From assembly GCA_016721945.1 (NCBI GenBank), contig JADKHC010000009.1, positions 1-64,000 of the forward strand: a stretch of 64,000 nt of DNA, read 5' to 3'. Shown piece after piece: positions 38,309 to 47,535 of the stretch (position 1 is the first letter of the stretch; the number at the start of each line of letters is the position of its first letter). The position numbers were made by a program, and so were the translations under genes. Source of the stretch: Verrucomicrobiota bacterium. GTDB lineage: Bacteria > Verrucomicrobiota > Verrucomicrobiia > Opitutales > Opitutaceae. The notes beneath the pieces are model-generated. The model worked only from the letters and a program-made list of their open reading frames with translations. It was not told the origin of the DNA and did no database searches.

Positions 38309-39550
38309 ATGTCTTCTGAACCAGTCTCCACCTCCAATTATCGCGGCTGGGTTGTCACCCTCGCCGGTCTCGGCATCAACCTCGTGCTCGGTACGCTCTA
38401 TGCCTGGGGCGTGATGGGCAAGGCCCTCGTCGTCCAGTGGAAATGGTCCAAAGCCGACGCCGGCCTGCCCTTCGCCGTCTCCACCGCTGCATTCGCCGTG
38501 ATGATGATCTTCGCCGGCCGTGCGCAGGACAAACTCGGCCCGCGCCGCGTAGCCTTGGTCGGTGGCGTGCTGTTCGGGCTCGGGCTCGCGGTCTCGTCCT
38601 TTGCCAAAACCCCTCTCACCATGGCACTGACTTTCGGCGTGCTCGGCGGCATCGGTCTCGGTCTCGGCTACTCCGCCACCACGCCCTCGGCGATCAAATG
38701 GTTTCCACCCGCGCGCAAGGGCCTGATCACCGGCCTCGTCGTCGCGGGCGTGGGCCTCGCAGCTGTTTACGTGGGACCGCTCACCCAGCTACTCCTCGCC
38801 ACCACCAGCATTGAGAAAACGTTCCTCATTCTCGGCATCGGCGCGACCGTGATCATCTGCCTCCTCTCGCTGCTGCTCAACAATCCGCCCGCAGACTTTA
38901 AACCCACTTCAACCGTACCAGTCGCCGGAGCTAAACCCGTTGCCCTGGCCCGCCGCGAATACGACTGGGCCGACATGTTGAAAACTCCGCAATTCTATCT
39001 GCTTTGGTCCATCTACGTCCTCGCCGCCGCCGCGGGCCTCATGCTCATTTCCAACGTCGCGATCATCGCCAAAGAACAAGCCGCGTGGGAAGCAGGCTTC
39101 TACGCCGTGATGACGCTCGCCGCCTTCAACACCCTCGGTCGCGTCGTCAGCGGCTTCGTTTCAGATCGCATCGGCCGCACGCAAACCATGGTTTTTGCCT
39201 TCGTGCTTCAGGCGATCAACATGTTTATCTTCGCGCACTACAACAGCCCCTTGCTGATGATCTTCGGCACCGCGTTCACCGGGCTCTGCTACGGCACCAT
39301 CTTCACCCTTATGCCCGCCGCGACCGCCGATTTCTACGGCGTGAAAAACCTCGGCGTTAACTACGGCTTCGTGTTCACCGGATTCGGGATCGCCGGTGTG
39401 CTCGGCTCACGCTACGGCGGCATGATCCGCGATCTTTTTGGCTCCTACTCGATCGCCTATAAAATCTGCGCCGCCATGCTCCTCGTCGCCGCAGCTCTCG
39501 CCTTCAGCACCCGCGCCCCGGCCAAGGACAATACACAACCATCCGCCTGA
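38309..39550 (+). CDS. MFS transporter, OFA (oxalate/formate antiporter) type
   Basis: A 413-aa inner-membrane protein with 12 predicted helices. The first begins GWVVTLAGLGINLVLGTLYAWGV (core LGTLYAWGV), which is typical of the OFA subgroup. The MFS motif DKLGPRR links helices 2 and 3 and is repeated as SDRIGRTQ in the second half. The substrate is likely a small carboxylate but cannot be fixed from sequence. It is followed by yjbQ. Confidence 0.85.
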   Translation: MSSEPVSTSNYRGWVVTLAGLGINLVLGTLYAWGVMGKALVVQWKWSKADAGLPFAVSTAAFAVMMIFAGRAQDKLGPRRVALVGGVLFGLGLAVSSFAKTPLTMALTFGVLGGIGLGLGYSATTPSAIKWFPPARKGLITGLVVAGVGLAAVYVGPLTQLLLATTSIEKTFLILGIGATVIICLLSLLLNNPPADFKPTSTVPVAGAKPVALARREYDWADMLKTPQFYLLWSIYVLAAAAGLMLISNVAIIAKEQAAWEAGFYAVMTLAAFNTLGRVVSGFVSDRIGRTQTMVFAFVLQAINMFIFAHYNSPLLMIFGTAFTGLCYGTIFTLMPAATADFYGVKNLGVNYGFVFTGFGIAGVLGSRYGGMIRDLFGSYSIAYKICAAMLLVAAALAFSTRAPAKDNTQPSA

Positions 39551-39602
39551 GCCAATAATAGGCGGATTTGCTGCGACGTAAAATTTCGCCAATTTATCTG
39601 CC

Positions 39603-40019
39603 ATGAAATCTTTCCGCAAAGAACTCTGGTTCGAGGTGCCGCAACGTCGCGCGTTCCTCAACATCACGCCGCAAATCGAAGACTGTCTGCGTGAGAGCGG
39701 CGTCCGCGAAGGCCTCTGCCTCGTGAATGCGATGCACATTTCCGCCTCCGTTTTCATCAACGACAACGAATCCGGCCTGCACACCGACTTCGAAAAGTGG
39801 CTGGAAAAACTCGCGCCTGAAAAACCCCACTCGCAATACGTCCACAACCACGGTGAAGACAACGCCGACGCTCATCTCAAACGCACGATCATGGGCCGTG
39901 AAACCGTCGTTGCCGTGACAAAAGGCGAACTCGATTTCGGCCCATGGGAACAAATCTTCTACGGTGAATTCGACGGCCTCCGCCGCAAACGCGTCCTCGT
40001 AAAAATCATCGGCGCGTAA
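39603..40019 (+). CDS. yjbQ: YjbQ family protein
   Basis: A 138-aa member of the UPF0047/YjbQ family (called secondary thiamine-phosphate synthase in some annotations, with little physiological proof). The family signatures are INDNESGLHTDFEKWL, NHGEDNADAHLKRTIMG and LDFGPWEQIFYGEFDG. Conserved histidines and acidic residues suggest a metal site. It lies 52 bases after the transporter gene. Confidence 0.9.
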   Translation: MKSFRKELWFEVPQRRAFLNITPQIEDCLRESGVREGLCLVNAMHISASVFINDNESGLHTDFEKWLEKLAPEKPHSQYVHNHGEDNADAHLKRTIMGRETVVAVTKGELDFGPWEQIFYGEFDGLRRKRVLVKIIGA

Positions 40020-40023
40020 TTCC

Positions 40024-40054
40024 GAGGTAGGGACGGACTGCTAGGCCGTCCGCT
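40024..40054. repeat. GAGGTAGGG palindrome
   Basis: GAGGTAGGGACGG (40024-40036), then CCGTCCGCTCC (40046-40056), forming a hairpin with a short loop. It shares flanks (GAGGTAGGGAC and GTCCGC-CC) with the copy inside parC (45355-45387). It sits between yjbQ and the hemolysin III gene. Confidence 0.6.
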
Positions 40055-40077
40055 CCGATGTTCAGTGAAGCTTCCGC

Positions 40078-40755
40078 TCACACCACCGCCACCGGCAGCA
40101 CATAATTTAGCACCGAGAAAAAGTGACAGATGCTGCCCGCGAGCACGAATAGATGCCAAATCGCGTGGTGATACCGAAGCGATTTCCAGAGGTAAAAAAC
40201 TGTGCCGCCCGTGTAACATAATCCTCCAGCCGCCAACAACCAAATGCCACCGACAGGTATCGCAACCAGCAGCGGCTTGAACGCGATCACGATCAACCAG
40301 CCCGTGAGGATATAGATCAGCGTCGAGAGCACGCGGAAACGGCCGGCCAAAAAGAATTTTAAAGTCATCCCCGTCAGGCATACCCCCCAGACAACGCCAA
40401 ACAGACTCCAGCCCCAAGGTCCGCGCAGGCTCACGAGAAGAAACGGCGTGTACGTGCCCGCGATCAGCAGGAAGATGGACGCGTGATCGAGTTTGCGGCC
40501 GATCTTTTTAGCCCGCTCCGAACGAAGGCAGTGATAAGCCGTCGAAGCCGAGTAAGCCAGAATCAGCGTGGTCCCAAAAACCGCCCCACTCGCTACGCGC
40601 CACACATCTCCGTATTGCGCCCCGGACGTAACGAGCAGCGCCAACGCCGCCACACTCAGCAAGACCCCGATCCCATGCGTGATCGAGTTGGCGAGTTCTT
40701 CTCCGTACGTGTAGGAACCAGGAGCAGTCACAGAATTACGGTTACACTTTTCCAC
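40078..40755 (-). CDS. Hemolysin III (YqfA/TrhA-type) membrane protein
   Basis: A 225-aa seven-helix membrane protein of the hemolysin III/PAQR group, starting with GTG. The motifs EELANSITHGIG, STAYHCL, KIGRKLDHASIFLLIAGTYTP and the C-terminal HAIWHLFVLAGSICHF contain the conserved His, Ser and Asp cluster that forms the likely metal site. It is convergent with yjbQ. Physiological function in bacteria is linked to membrane fluidity for some homologues, which is not shown here. Confidence 0.92.
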   Translation of the reverse strand: MEKCNRNSVTAPGSYTYGEELANSITHGIGVLLSVAALALLVTSGAQYGDVWRVASGAVFGTTLILAYSASTAYHCLRSERAKKIGRKLDHASIFLLIAGTYTPFLLVSLRGPWGWSLFGVVWGVCLTGMTLKFFLAGRFRVLSTLIYILTGWLIVIAFKPLLVAIPVGGIWLLAAGGLCYTGGTVFYLWKSLRYHHAIWHLFVLAGSICHFFSVLNYVLPVAVV

Positions 40756-40997
40756 GCCATCCGTCGATCATCGGTTAAGCCCAACTGTGCCAAATACATT
40801 CCACCGCTTTACGCAGTCGGCGGCCTCCGCCGCGAGCCAGCGCGAGTATAAACCATTCCCTATTTCGATCCCACGGCGGTGAAAATTGCAAATAACCAAC
40901 AGTAAGTTACGCCCCAATTCCAGGCCTGGGCGTTGCAAAGCAGCGGACAGTCCATATAGCTAAAAACCGAACGACGCGCTAAACCACAAAACGAATC

Positions 40998-43250
40998 ATG
41001 CAATCAGCTCCTGCCTCCACGTCACAGCATCGCTGGAAATTTTTCCGCACCGGCGGGCTCGACCAAGTCGCGCTCGAAACCGGTGCCGACCTCCTACACC
41101 TCGACGAACTCGATCAAAAACTTTGGGTCGCTCTCAGTTGCCCCGTCAAAGGCCTTGAACTCGACGAACGCACCCTCGCCCTCATCGACCACGATAGCGA
41201 CGGACGCATCCGCGTGCCCGAACTTCTGCGCGCCATCAAGTGGGCGTCAGTCCGCCTGAAAGATACTGGCGATCTGCTCAAAGGTGCCGACTCCCTGCCT
41301 CTCGCCGCGATCAACGACCAGACTCCCGAAGGCAAGATGTTGCTGGCCTCCGCCCGGCAAACCTTGATCAGTCTGGGAAAACCAGACGCCACCGCCATTT
41401 CCACCGCCGACAGCGGTGACACCAAGCGCATCTTCGCGGCCAACCCCATCAACGGCGACGGCGTCATTCCTGCCGAGGCCGCAAGCGACGACGAAACCAA
41501 AGCCCTCATCGCAGACATCATAGCCTGTCAGGGCGCCGCCACCGACCAAACAGGATCGCCCGGCGTCACATCGGAAAAAGTTGACGCCTTCTTTAGCGAA
41601 CTCGGAGCCTATCTCGCGTGGGCCGACCAAGGCCCCAACCCCGAAGCAAACATCCTCGGCGAGCAGACAGCCGTTGCCTTCGAAGCGATCAAAGCCGTCC
41701 GCGCCAAAGTCGATGATTACTTCGCTCGCTGCCGCCTCGCCGCGTTCGATGCCCGTTCCATCAACGCCCTCAATCGTGCGGAATCCGACTACCTCGCCAT
41801 CGCGGCGAAGGACATGAAGATCACCGCCGAAGAAGTTCGCGGATTCCCCCTCGCGATCATCGCCGCTGGCAAACCACTCCCGCTCACCGAAGGCGTCAAT
41901 CCCGCCTGGGCGGCGTGTCTGGCCAATCTTCAGCAAGACGCCGTCGCACCCCTCCTCGGTGCCACCAAGACCTCGCTCACCGAAGCCGACTGGCTCGCAC
42001 TCTGCGCCCGTTTCGTTCCCTACGAAAAATCGACCGAACTCAAGCCTACCACCAATTGCGAGAAGCTCGGACACGAACGCCTGAAGGCCATCGCCGAAGG
42101 CAAAAGCCGCGCCACCCTGACCGAACTTATCGCCAAGGACAAAGCCATTGCGCCCGAGTTTCAGGCCATCAGCGACGTCGACCGCCTCGTACGTTACCAG
42201 CGCGACCTCCGCGCGCTGCTGCACAACTTCGTCAACTTCTCTGATTTCTACTCGCCCGATAAATGGGCCGTCTTCCAGGCCGGCACGCTCTTCCTCGACA
42301 GCCGCTCGACGGAACTCTGCATCCGCGTCGATGCCGCCAATCCGCTCGCCGCCATGAGCAAGGCCTACATCGCCTATTGCACCTGCACACGCGCCGGTTG
42401 CACGCCTCTGACCATCGCCGCCTGCTTCACCCAGGGAGACAGCGACTATCTCTTCGTCGGTCGCCATGGTGTGTTCTACGACCGCCAAGGCCGCGATTGG
42501 GATGCCGTCATTACCAGCATCGTGGACAACCCGATCAGCATCCGTCAGGCGTTCTGGTCGCCCTACAAAAAATTCCTGCGCATGATCGAGGAGCAGGTGG
42601 CAAAACGCGCCGCCGCCGCCGAAGCCGCCTCCACCAGCAGACTCGCCGCAACTGCGGAAAAAGCCGCCAACGCCGACAAAGCTAAACCAGTCGAACCGCC
42701 TAAAAAAGTCGATGTCGGCGCAGTCGCCGCGATTGGTGTCGCCATCACCGGCGCGATCAGTGCCCTCACCCTCATCCTTGGCTACTTCTTCGGGTTAAAG
42801 GCCTGGCAATACCCCCTCGCCTTCATCGGGCTCATTCTCGTGATCTCCGGCCCATCGATGGTTATCGCCTGGCTCAAACTCCGCCAGCGTACCCTCGGCC
42901 CTATCCTCGAAGGCAACGGCTGGGCCGTAAACGGCCGCGTTAGAATTAACATTCCGTTTGGCACCGCACTCACCGACGTAGCCAAACTGCCTCCCGGCTC
43001 AAAACGCTCGCTCGAAGATCCCTACGAGGACAAGGACGCCGCCAAGCGTAAACGCCAGAGCGTGTTACTCATCCTCCTGCTTGTTCTCGCTGGTGCCACT
43101 AGTTGGATTCGCTTCGATGCAAATCAGCACAAGAGCCCGGCCCCGGACAATAAACCGCGCTACTTCTGGCAGGATCGCACCGATCCGATAGCAACGCCGC
43201 CAGCCACAGTTGCACCCGCCCCGGCTGCCCCCGCCGCGCCGACCAAGTAA
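40998..43250 (+). CDS. Large membrane-anchored protein with an EF-hand-like loop, unknown function
   Basis: A 750-aa protein that I do not recognise. Residues 64-75 (DHDSDGRIRVPE) fit the 12-residue EF-hand loop (D1, D3, D5, G6, I8, E12). A weaker loop, INGDGVIPAE, follows around residue 155. The long soluble part (to about 570) is followed by an Ala/Lys-rich linker and three hydrophobic helices (about 576-605, 613-635 and 692-706) near the C-terminus. It is followed by a terminator and stands alone, so it is likely monocistronic. Confidence 0.8.
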   Translation: MQSAPASTSQHRWKFFRTGGLDQVALETGADLLHLDELDQKLWVALSCPVKGLELDERTLALIDHDSDGRIRVPELLRAIKWASVRLKDTGDLLKGADSLPLAAINDQTPEGKMLLASARQTLISLGKPDATAISTADSGDTKRIFAANPINGDGVIPAEAASDDETKALIADIIACQGAATDQTGSPGVTSEKVDAFFSELGAYLAWADQGPNPEANILGEQTAVAFEAIKAVRAKVDDYFARCRLAAFDARSINALNRAESDYLAIAAKDMKITAEEVRGFPLAIIAAGKPLPLTEGVNPAWAACLANLQQDAVAPLLGATKTSLTEADWLALCARFVPYEKSTELKPTTNCEKLGHERLKAIAEGKSRATLTELIAKDKAIAPEFQAISDVDRLVRYQRDLRALLHNFVNFSDFYSPDKWAVFQAGTLFLDSRSTELCIRVDAANPLAAMSKAYIAYCTCTRAGCTPLTIAACFTQGDSDYLFVGRHGVFYDRQGRDWDAVITSIVDNPISIRQAFWSPYKKFLRMIEEQVAKRAAAAEAASTSRLAATAEKAANADKAKPVEPPKKVDVGAVAAIGVAITGAISALTLILGYFFGLKAWQYPLAFIGLILVISGPSMVIAWLKLRQRTLGPILEGNGWAVNGRVRINIPFGTALTDVAKLPPGSKRSLEDPYEDKDAAKRKRQSVLLILLLVLAGATSWIRFDANQHKSPAPDNKPRYFWQDRTDPIATPPATVAPAPAAPAAPTK

Positions 43251-43272
43251 TCAACCTGAATTGGGTAAAACG

Positions 43273-43302
43273 AAGCCCGGCCAAAACGGCCGGGCTTTTT
43301 TC
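43273..43302 (+). terminator. Intrinsic terminator after the 750-aa protein gene
   Basis: A 10-bp perfect stem (AAGCCCGGCC at 43273-43282, GGCCGGGCTT at 43288-43297) with loop AAAAC is followed by a T run to 43302. On the minus strand it lacks a T run, so it serves the plus-strand gene. Confidence 0.93.
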
Positions 43303-43343
43303 TTCAGCTTCGAGATTATTCAGAGCAGTCCAAGCCTGCAGCC

Positions 43344-45539
43344 TCAGCCTTCCGCGCGGCGGACCATGCGTATTGGATATTTGGTGACAGTCACACCCTT
43401 GGCATTGCGACTGCCTACGGTGAGCTCCTTGAGATCGAACTCGAATTCCTTGATGCGCGCTGAGCAACGACCGCTCAGCGTTATGTTCACCTTCTTCGTC
43501 ATGCTCGCCTCCACTTTCGTCACATCGAGGAAGACCACTTTCGATCCTTCGCTCGGCGTGAGCGTGTAGAGTTTTTCGCGCGTGACACCACCGACTTGGA
43601 AGCGCTTGGCAAAGGCCTTACCGCTTTCCTTGTCCTGGTAGATCATGGTGTAGAACGCCGGGTCTCCCTCCTTCGGGAGCAATGCCACGTGGAGAATATC
43701 ACGGCCCATGAAAACTTTATCCGCCACGCGCGCGACCTTCATCGTGCCGTCGCCCATGAAGCAGATAACGTCGTCGAGGATCGTACACTCGGTCACGAAA
43801 TCGTGCTGACGCCAGTTGAGGCCGATGAAGCCTTCCTCGCGATTTACATATAGACGCTGGTTCGCCGAAACGACTTCGTGCGCGCTTATCTGCTCGATCT
43901 CGTCGTAACTCGTGCGGCGCTTGATGCCCTTGCCGTATTTCTCGGCCAGCATTTCGTACCACGCAATCGCGTAGGCCGTTAGGTTCTTGAGACTGGATTT
44001 GGTTTCCTTGATGCCAGCCTCGATCTTCTTCATTGCCTCGTCGGCCTGGAAACGGTTGTAGGCTGAGATGCGTTTAATGCGGATCTCGGTCAGACGCGTG
44101 ATATCTTCCTCGGTCACGTCGCGACGCAGCTGCTTTAAGAACGGCTGTAATCCCTTGCGGATCTCTTCGAGCACGCTTTCCCACGTCTTTGATTTTTCGA
44201 TACGGTGGTAAATGCGTTCCTCGATGAAGATGCGCTCCAACGAATCCCAATGCCACTGCTGCTCGAGTTCGCCGAGTTTGATTTCGAGCTCCTGCTTCAA
44301 CAGCGCCTTGGTCTGATCGACGTTGCGACGGAGGATCTCCTTCACGCCGAGAAACTGCGGTTTGTCGTCGCCCGTTTCCAGATCGCGCACGATCACGCAT
44401 GCCGCTGGCGAAAGGTTCACCTGGCAACTCGTGAAGACGTAGAGCTGTTGCGTGATCTGCTCCGTATCGCTGCCCTGCGGCAAGTGGACGAGGATCTCGA
44501 CCTTGTCGGCCGTGTTGTCATCGACGTGCTTGACCTTGATTTTGCCCTTCGCATTGGCCGCGAGGATCGACTCGATCAACGATTCTGTCGTGAGCCCATA
44601 CGGCAGTTCGGTGATCGCGAGCAGGTATTTGCTGCGCGTCTCGATTTTCGCGCGGATCTTAACTTTGCCACCGCGCTCGCCGTCATTGTACTCGGCAAAA
44701 TCCGCGATGCCGCCCGTCGGGAAATCCGGGACGATGCGGAACGTTTTCCCCTGAAGATGATTGATCGCCGCGCGGCAAAGATCGTTGAAATTGTGCGGCA
44801 AAATCTTCGTCGAAAGACCGACCGCGATGCCCTCCGCGCCCTCAAGCAGCGTGATCGGGAACTTCGCGGGCAACGTGACCGGCTCGCGATTGCGGCCATC
44901 GTAGCTCTGTTGCCAGGTTGTGGTTTTCGGGTTGAAAAGCACCTCGCGCGCAAACGGCGTGAGCCGCGCTTCGATGTAACGCGGCGCCGCCGCCTCGTCG
45001 CCCGTGAACATGTTACCAAAGTTACCCTGCGGCTCGATCAGCCAGCCACGTTGCGCGATCGCGACAAGTGCCGCGCCGATGGACGCATCGCCGTGTGGAT
45101 GAAGTTTCATCGTCGCACCGACGACATTGGCGACCTTGTGGAAACGCCCGTCATCCATGTCCCACAACGTGTGCAGCACGCGCCGCTGTACCGGCTTCAA
45201 GCCGTCATCGATATGCGGCACCGCGCGATCAAGGATGACGTAGCTCGCGTATTCGAGAAACCACTTCTGGTAATTCTTCCGCAACGGCGATTCGCCGCCA
45301 TTGCCAACCTTCAACGCTGCATCTCCACCCACCGGCGGCGCACCAGCTGCATCCGAGGTAGGGACAATGCTCCGCATTGTCCGCGCCTCAGCATCATCCT
45401 CGGCGGATGCAGGCCCATCAGCCCTATCCTCCGACTTCTGGCCTCCGGCCTCTGGCATCTGTTCACCGGCCTCCGGCGTCTGACTAAGCGGCAGCTCAGG
45501 TTGGTCGTCGTTCTTCTTTGGCGTTTTGCGTTTCGGCAT
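43344..45539 (-). CDS. parC: Type IIA topoisomerase subunit A (ParC/GyrA-like)
   Basis: A topoisomerase A subunit of the short ParC type, as found beside ParE in Bacteroidota and relatives. The winged-helix/tower core has DGLKPVQRRVLHTLWDM (core GLKPVQRR), HPHGDASIGAALVAIAQ, and the active-site tyrosine in AAPRYIEARLTP. The quinolone position equivalent to GyrA S83 is within GDASIG. The first about 70 residues are low-complexity and not conserved, and include a captured palindrome. The start is uncertain, with ATGs at 45539 and 45560. parE is 5.8 kb upstream on the same strand. Confidence 0.9.
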   Translation of the reverse strand: MPKRKTPKKNDDQPELPLSQTPEAGEQMPEAGGQKSEDRADGPASAEDDAEARTMRSIVPTSDAAGAPPVGGDAALKVGNGGESPLRKNYQKWFLEYASYVILDRAVPHIDDGLKPVQRRVLHTLWDMDDGRFHKVANVVGATMKLHPHGDASIGAALVAIAQRGWLIEPQGNFGNMFTGDEAAAPRYIEARLTPFAREVLFNPKTTTWQQSYDGRNREPVTLPAKFPITLLEGAEGIAVGLSTKILPHNFNDLCRAAINHLQGKTFRIVPDFPTGGIADFAEYNDGERGGKVKIRAKIETRSKYLLAITELPYGLTTESLIESILAANAKGKIKVKHVDDNTADKVEILVHLPQGSDTEQITQQLYVFTSCQVNLSPAACVIVRDLETGDDKPQFLGVKEILRRNVDQTKALLKQELEIKLGELEQQWHWDSLERIFIEERIYHRIEKSKTWESVLEEIRKGLQPFLKQLRRDVTEEDITRLTEIRIKRISAYNRFQADEAMKKIEAGIKETKSSLKNLTAYAIAWYEMLAEKYGKGIKRRTSYDEIEQISAHEVVSANQRLYVNREEGFIGLNWRQHDFVTECTILDDVICFMGDGTMKVARVADKVFMGRDILHVALLPKEGDPAFYTMIYQDKESGKAFAKRFQVGGVTREKLYTLTPSEGSKVVFLDVTKVEASMTKKVNITLSGRCSARIKEFEFDLKELTVGSRNAKGVTVTKYPIRMVRRAEG
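45355..45387. repeat. GAGGTAGGG palindrome captured inside parC
   Basis: GAGGTAGGGACAATGC (45355-45370) and GCATTGTCCGCGCC (45374-45387) form a 9-bp stem. The flanks match the copy at 40024. On the minus strand it is read in frame within the non-conserved ParC N-terminus, encoding ARTMRSIVPTS. Confidence 0.7.
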
Positions 45540-45560
45540 CTCTAGAAAGTGAAACCCCAA

Positions 45561-47480
45561 CTACGAACATCCCAGCGCTCCGGCCAAGCATGAAATTTTC
45601 CGACCCAAGTGCCGCCTTACCGTTCACCACAGTATTCGCTGCATCACACGCTTGCCAGAGCCGGTAGGAGGAGGTTCGTCGCGTACAAAGAAAAGGCCAA
45701 GGGCCAGACACTTTTGCTCGCGTGCTTCCTCCTCGGGGAACTTTTCACAAGAGAAAGGGCGTTGCTCAAAAAACCTCAAAACCTGCGAGATTATACAAAC
45801 AACCAAAAAGAGCCAACCCAGTATACGCACAGACACCAACCCCACAGAGCACAACCCTGCACCAAGTCGGCTAGCACACCTGCGCGACGCAAAATTAACC
45901 GAGAACTCGACCTGTCGTCTGAAAAGGATGATCGAACTCAATTAAGGTTCGGGCATCCAAACAATACAACGCAAGTAGAGCAGCCGCTGCGGCAAAACGT
46001 GCTACGCGTTGCCATCCGCCGTTCACCATCTTCTGTTCCGCGACAAAAGCAAACACAAAAGCGCACCACGTTATACCCAAACTGAGTCCACGCCACGCCG
46101 TCATCATAAAGCGCTGGAGCGTCTCAGCGGCCAACAGCCAAGAACTACACGGCGGTAGACTCGGGCCACAAAGACCATTTCAGGAGCCAGCAGCAGGCGC
46201 GTGAACCATCCCTGGACACACTGGCAGCCGTTCGTACAACCAAACTTACACCCTCGTCCCGGAACCCTGTGGTCTTGAAGATAACGCGGGATGTGTAGCG
46301 TGGCCGGGCTCCAAATCTCGTTGAAAGTCAGGAGGACCCGGAGCACCACCCCCAGCGATTACAGCCGGCCCTTGCCCCTGGGGATCACCCACCCGGGTCC
46401 CGGAGCCACTCAACTACACAGGCCCCGGGCAAGTGCCTCAGGGCGGACAGACAGCTTTTCTATGGTTCTGGACGGTGCTCAGGTCACAGGGTGCGAATGG
46501 AGGGGGGGTGAGCATGACCCCGCCCCCGCTAGGGGCGCCACCTTCCACCCCATTTTCCCAGTCGGTCTAGTGCTCTTACTCTGATTGCGATTCCTCTTGC
46601 CATGCCTCCGATTTTATATTACCCCTTTGTTTTGTAACTGGCATTACTGAGCCCGTTGGTTGGGCATAATCCGAACTGTGGCTATCCTCAACGTGTCGCA
46701 CCCTGTTCGATGAGCTGAGTGCTCCGCTAGTAGCTCCACCACCATCACGGCTCGAATTGATGTGAATTTGATTATATATGTAAGACGGGCTTAATTGCTT
46801 AGCTGGATCGTTAACATTCGCCCAGTTCCACCTTTTACCCAGTTGGTCGTTCACCAGAAGGCGCAGCCCAAGCCACCTTCCTTGATCTTGTGGTACGGGA
46901 TGATTCTGTAACCTGGGGCTGCGGGACGCATCTCCGCTTCACCGCGGGACACCAGGGCCATTCCCACACTCCAAGCGCCTTGCCACCCTGGCGGGGGGGT
47001 GTGTGCCGCATGGCGGGCACGCGGAGGGGGTGAGCGGCAATTATAATTCAAATTTTTTGTGTTTATGTTTTTTCTTTTTGGCGGTTTCCTTGGCTTTCTG
47101 TGGAAATTTTCCCGTTCGTGGACCCTCTCCTGGTCGGACGCGACGGGACAAGACACACCTCCCGATAGTTTGAGTCGTACACCCACCGGTCCGCCATCCA
47201 CGATGGACTAATACCACTGCACATGCCCGCTCAGCCATTTTGTGATCTGCGAAAGCAGTGTATCTGAGGCCTTAAGGTCATCCAGACCCCGCAAAGAAGC
47301 TACTTTTACTCCACCAACCTTCCACCGGAACGCCCTTTGCGACGTACAACGAACGCAAGAACCAGAGTTGTTATTGGCCTAATTGCAAGTATCAAGGACC
47401 CAACGAATACGATATGATTCATCGGAACAATTCGGCGCAACCAACGCAACCTACCAAGCCCAGCGATTTACAACAGTCAT
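45561..47480. other. Two-kilobase region with no firm gene
   Basis: No convincing gene fills this span between parC and the first lectin gene. A frame on the minus strand at 45895-46134 (79 codons, two hydrophobic stretches WCAFVFAFVAEQ and AAAAALLALYCLD) could be a small membrane protein. Another frame at 46576-46854 gives an Asn/Ser-rich sequence with no known match. From about 46290 to 47030 the base composition turns uneven, with runs of G and C. At 47160-47270 the sequence resembles the upstream flank of the second lectin gene (49640-49720) in decayed form. Confidence 0.5.
45895..46134 (-). CDS. Possible small membrane protein
   Basis: A 79-codon open frame (MAAETLQRFMMTAW) with two hydrophobic segments separated by EQKMVNGGWQRVAR. 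This gives a plausible two-helix membrane protein. No family is recognised and no ribosome-binding site is seen. It could be spurious or a remnant. Confidence 0.3.
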   Translation of the reverse strand: MAAETLQRFMMTAWRGLSLGITWCAFVFAFVAEQKMVNGGWQRVARFAAAAALLALYCLDARTLIEFDHPFQTTGRVLG

Positions 47481-47488
47481 GGTAGGCT

Positions 47489-47522
47489 AAAAAGAGGCCG
47501 AATCATTTGTCTATTCGGCCTC
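47489..47522 (-). terminator. Terminator of the first lectin gene
   Basis: A 10-bp stem (GAGGCCGAAT at 47494-47503, ATTCGGCCTC at 47513-47522) has a 9-base loop and is followed on the minus strand by TTTTTA. It lies 14 bases beyond the stop of the lectin gene. An almost identical hairpin follows the second copy. Confidence 0.9.
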
Positions 47523-47535
47523 TTGCGGCTAGATA

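Noticed and set aside
41247..42488. A 413-codon minus-strand frame opposite the 750-aa gene
   Set aside because: The plus-strand frame is longer, has an EF-hand-like loop, membrane helices and its own terminator; the minus frame looks like a shadow.
44205..45545. A 446-codon plus-strand frame opposite parC
   Set aside because: The antisense frame shows no domains and parC is unambiguous.
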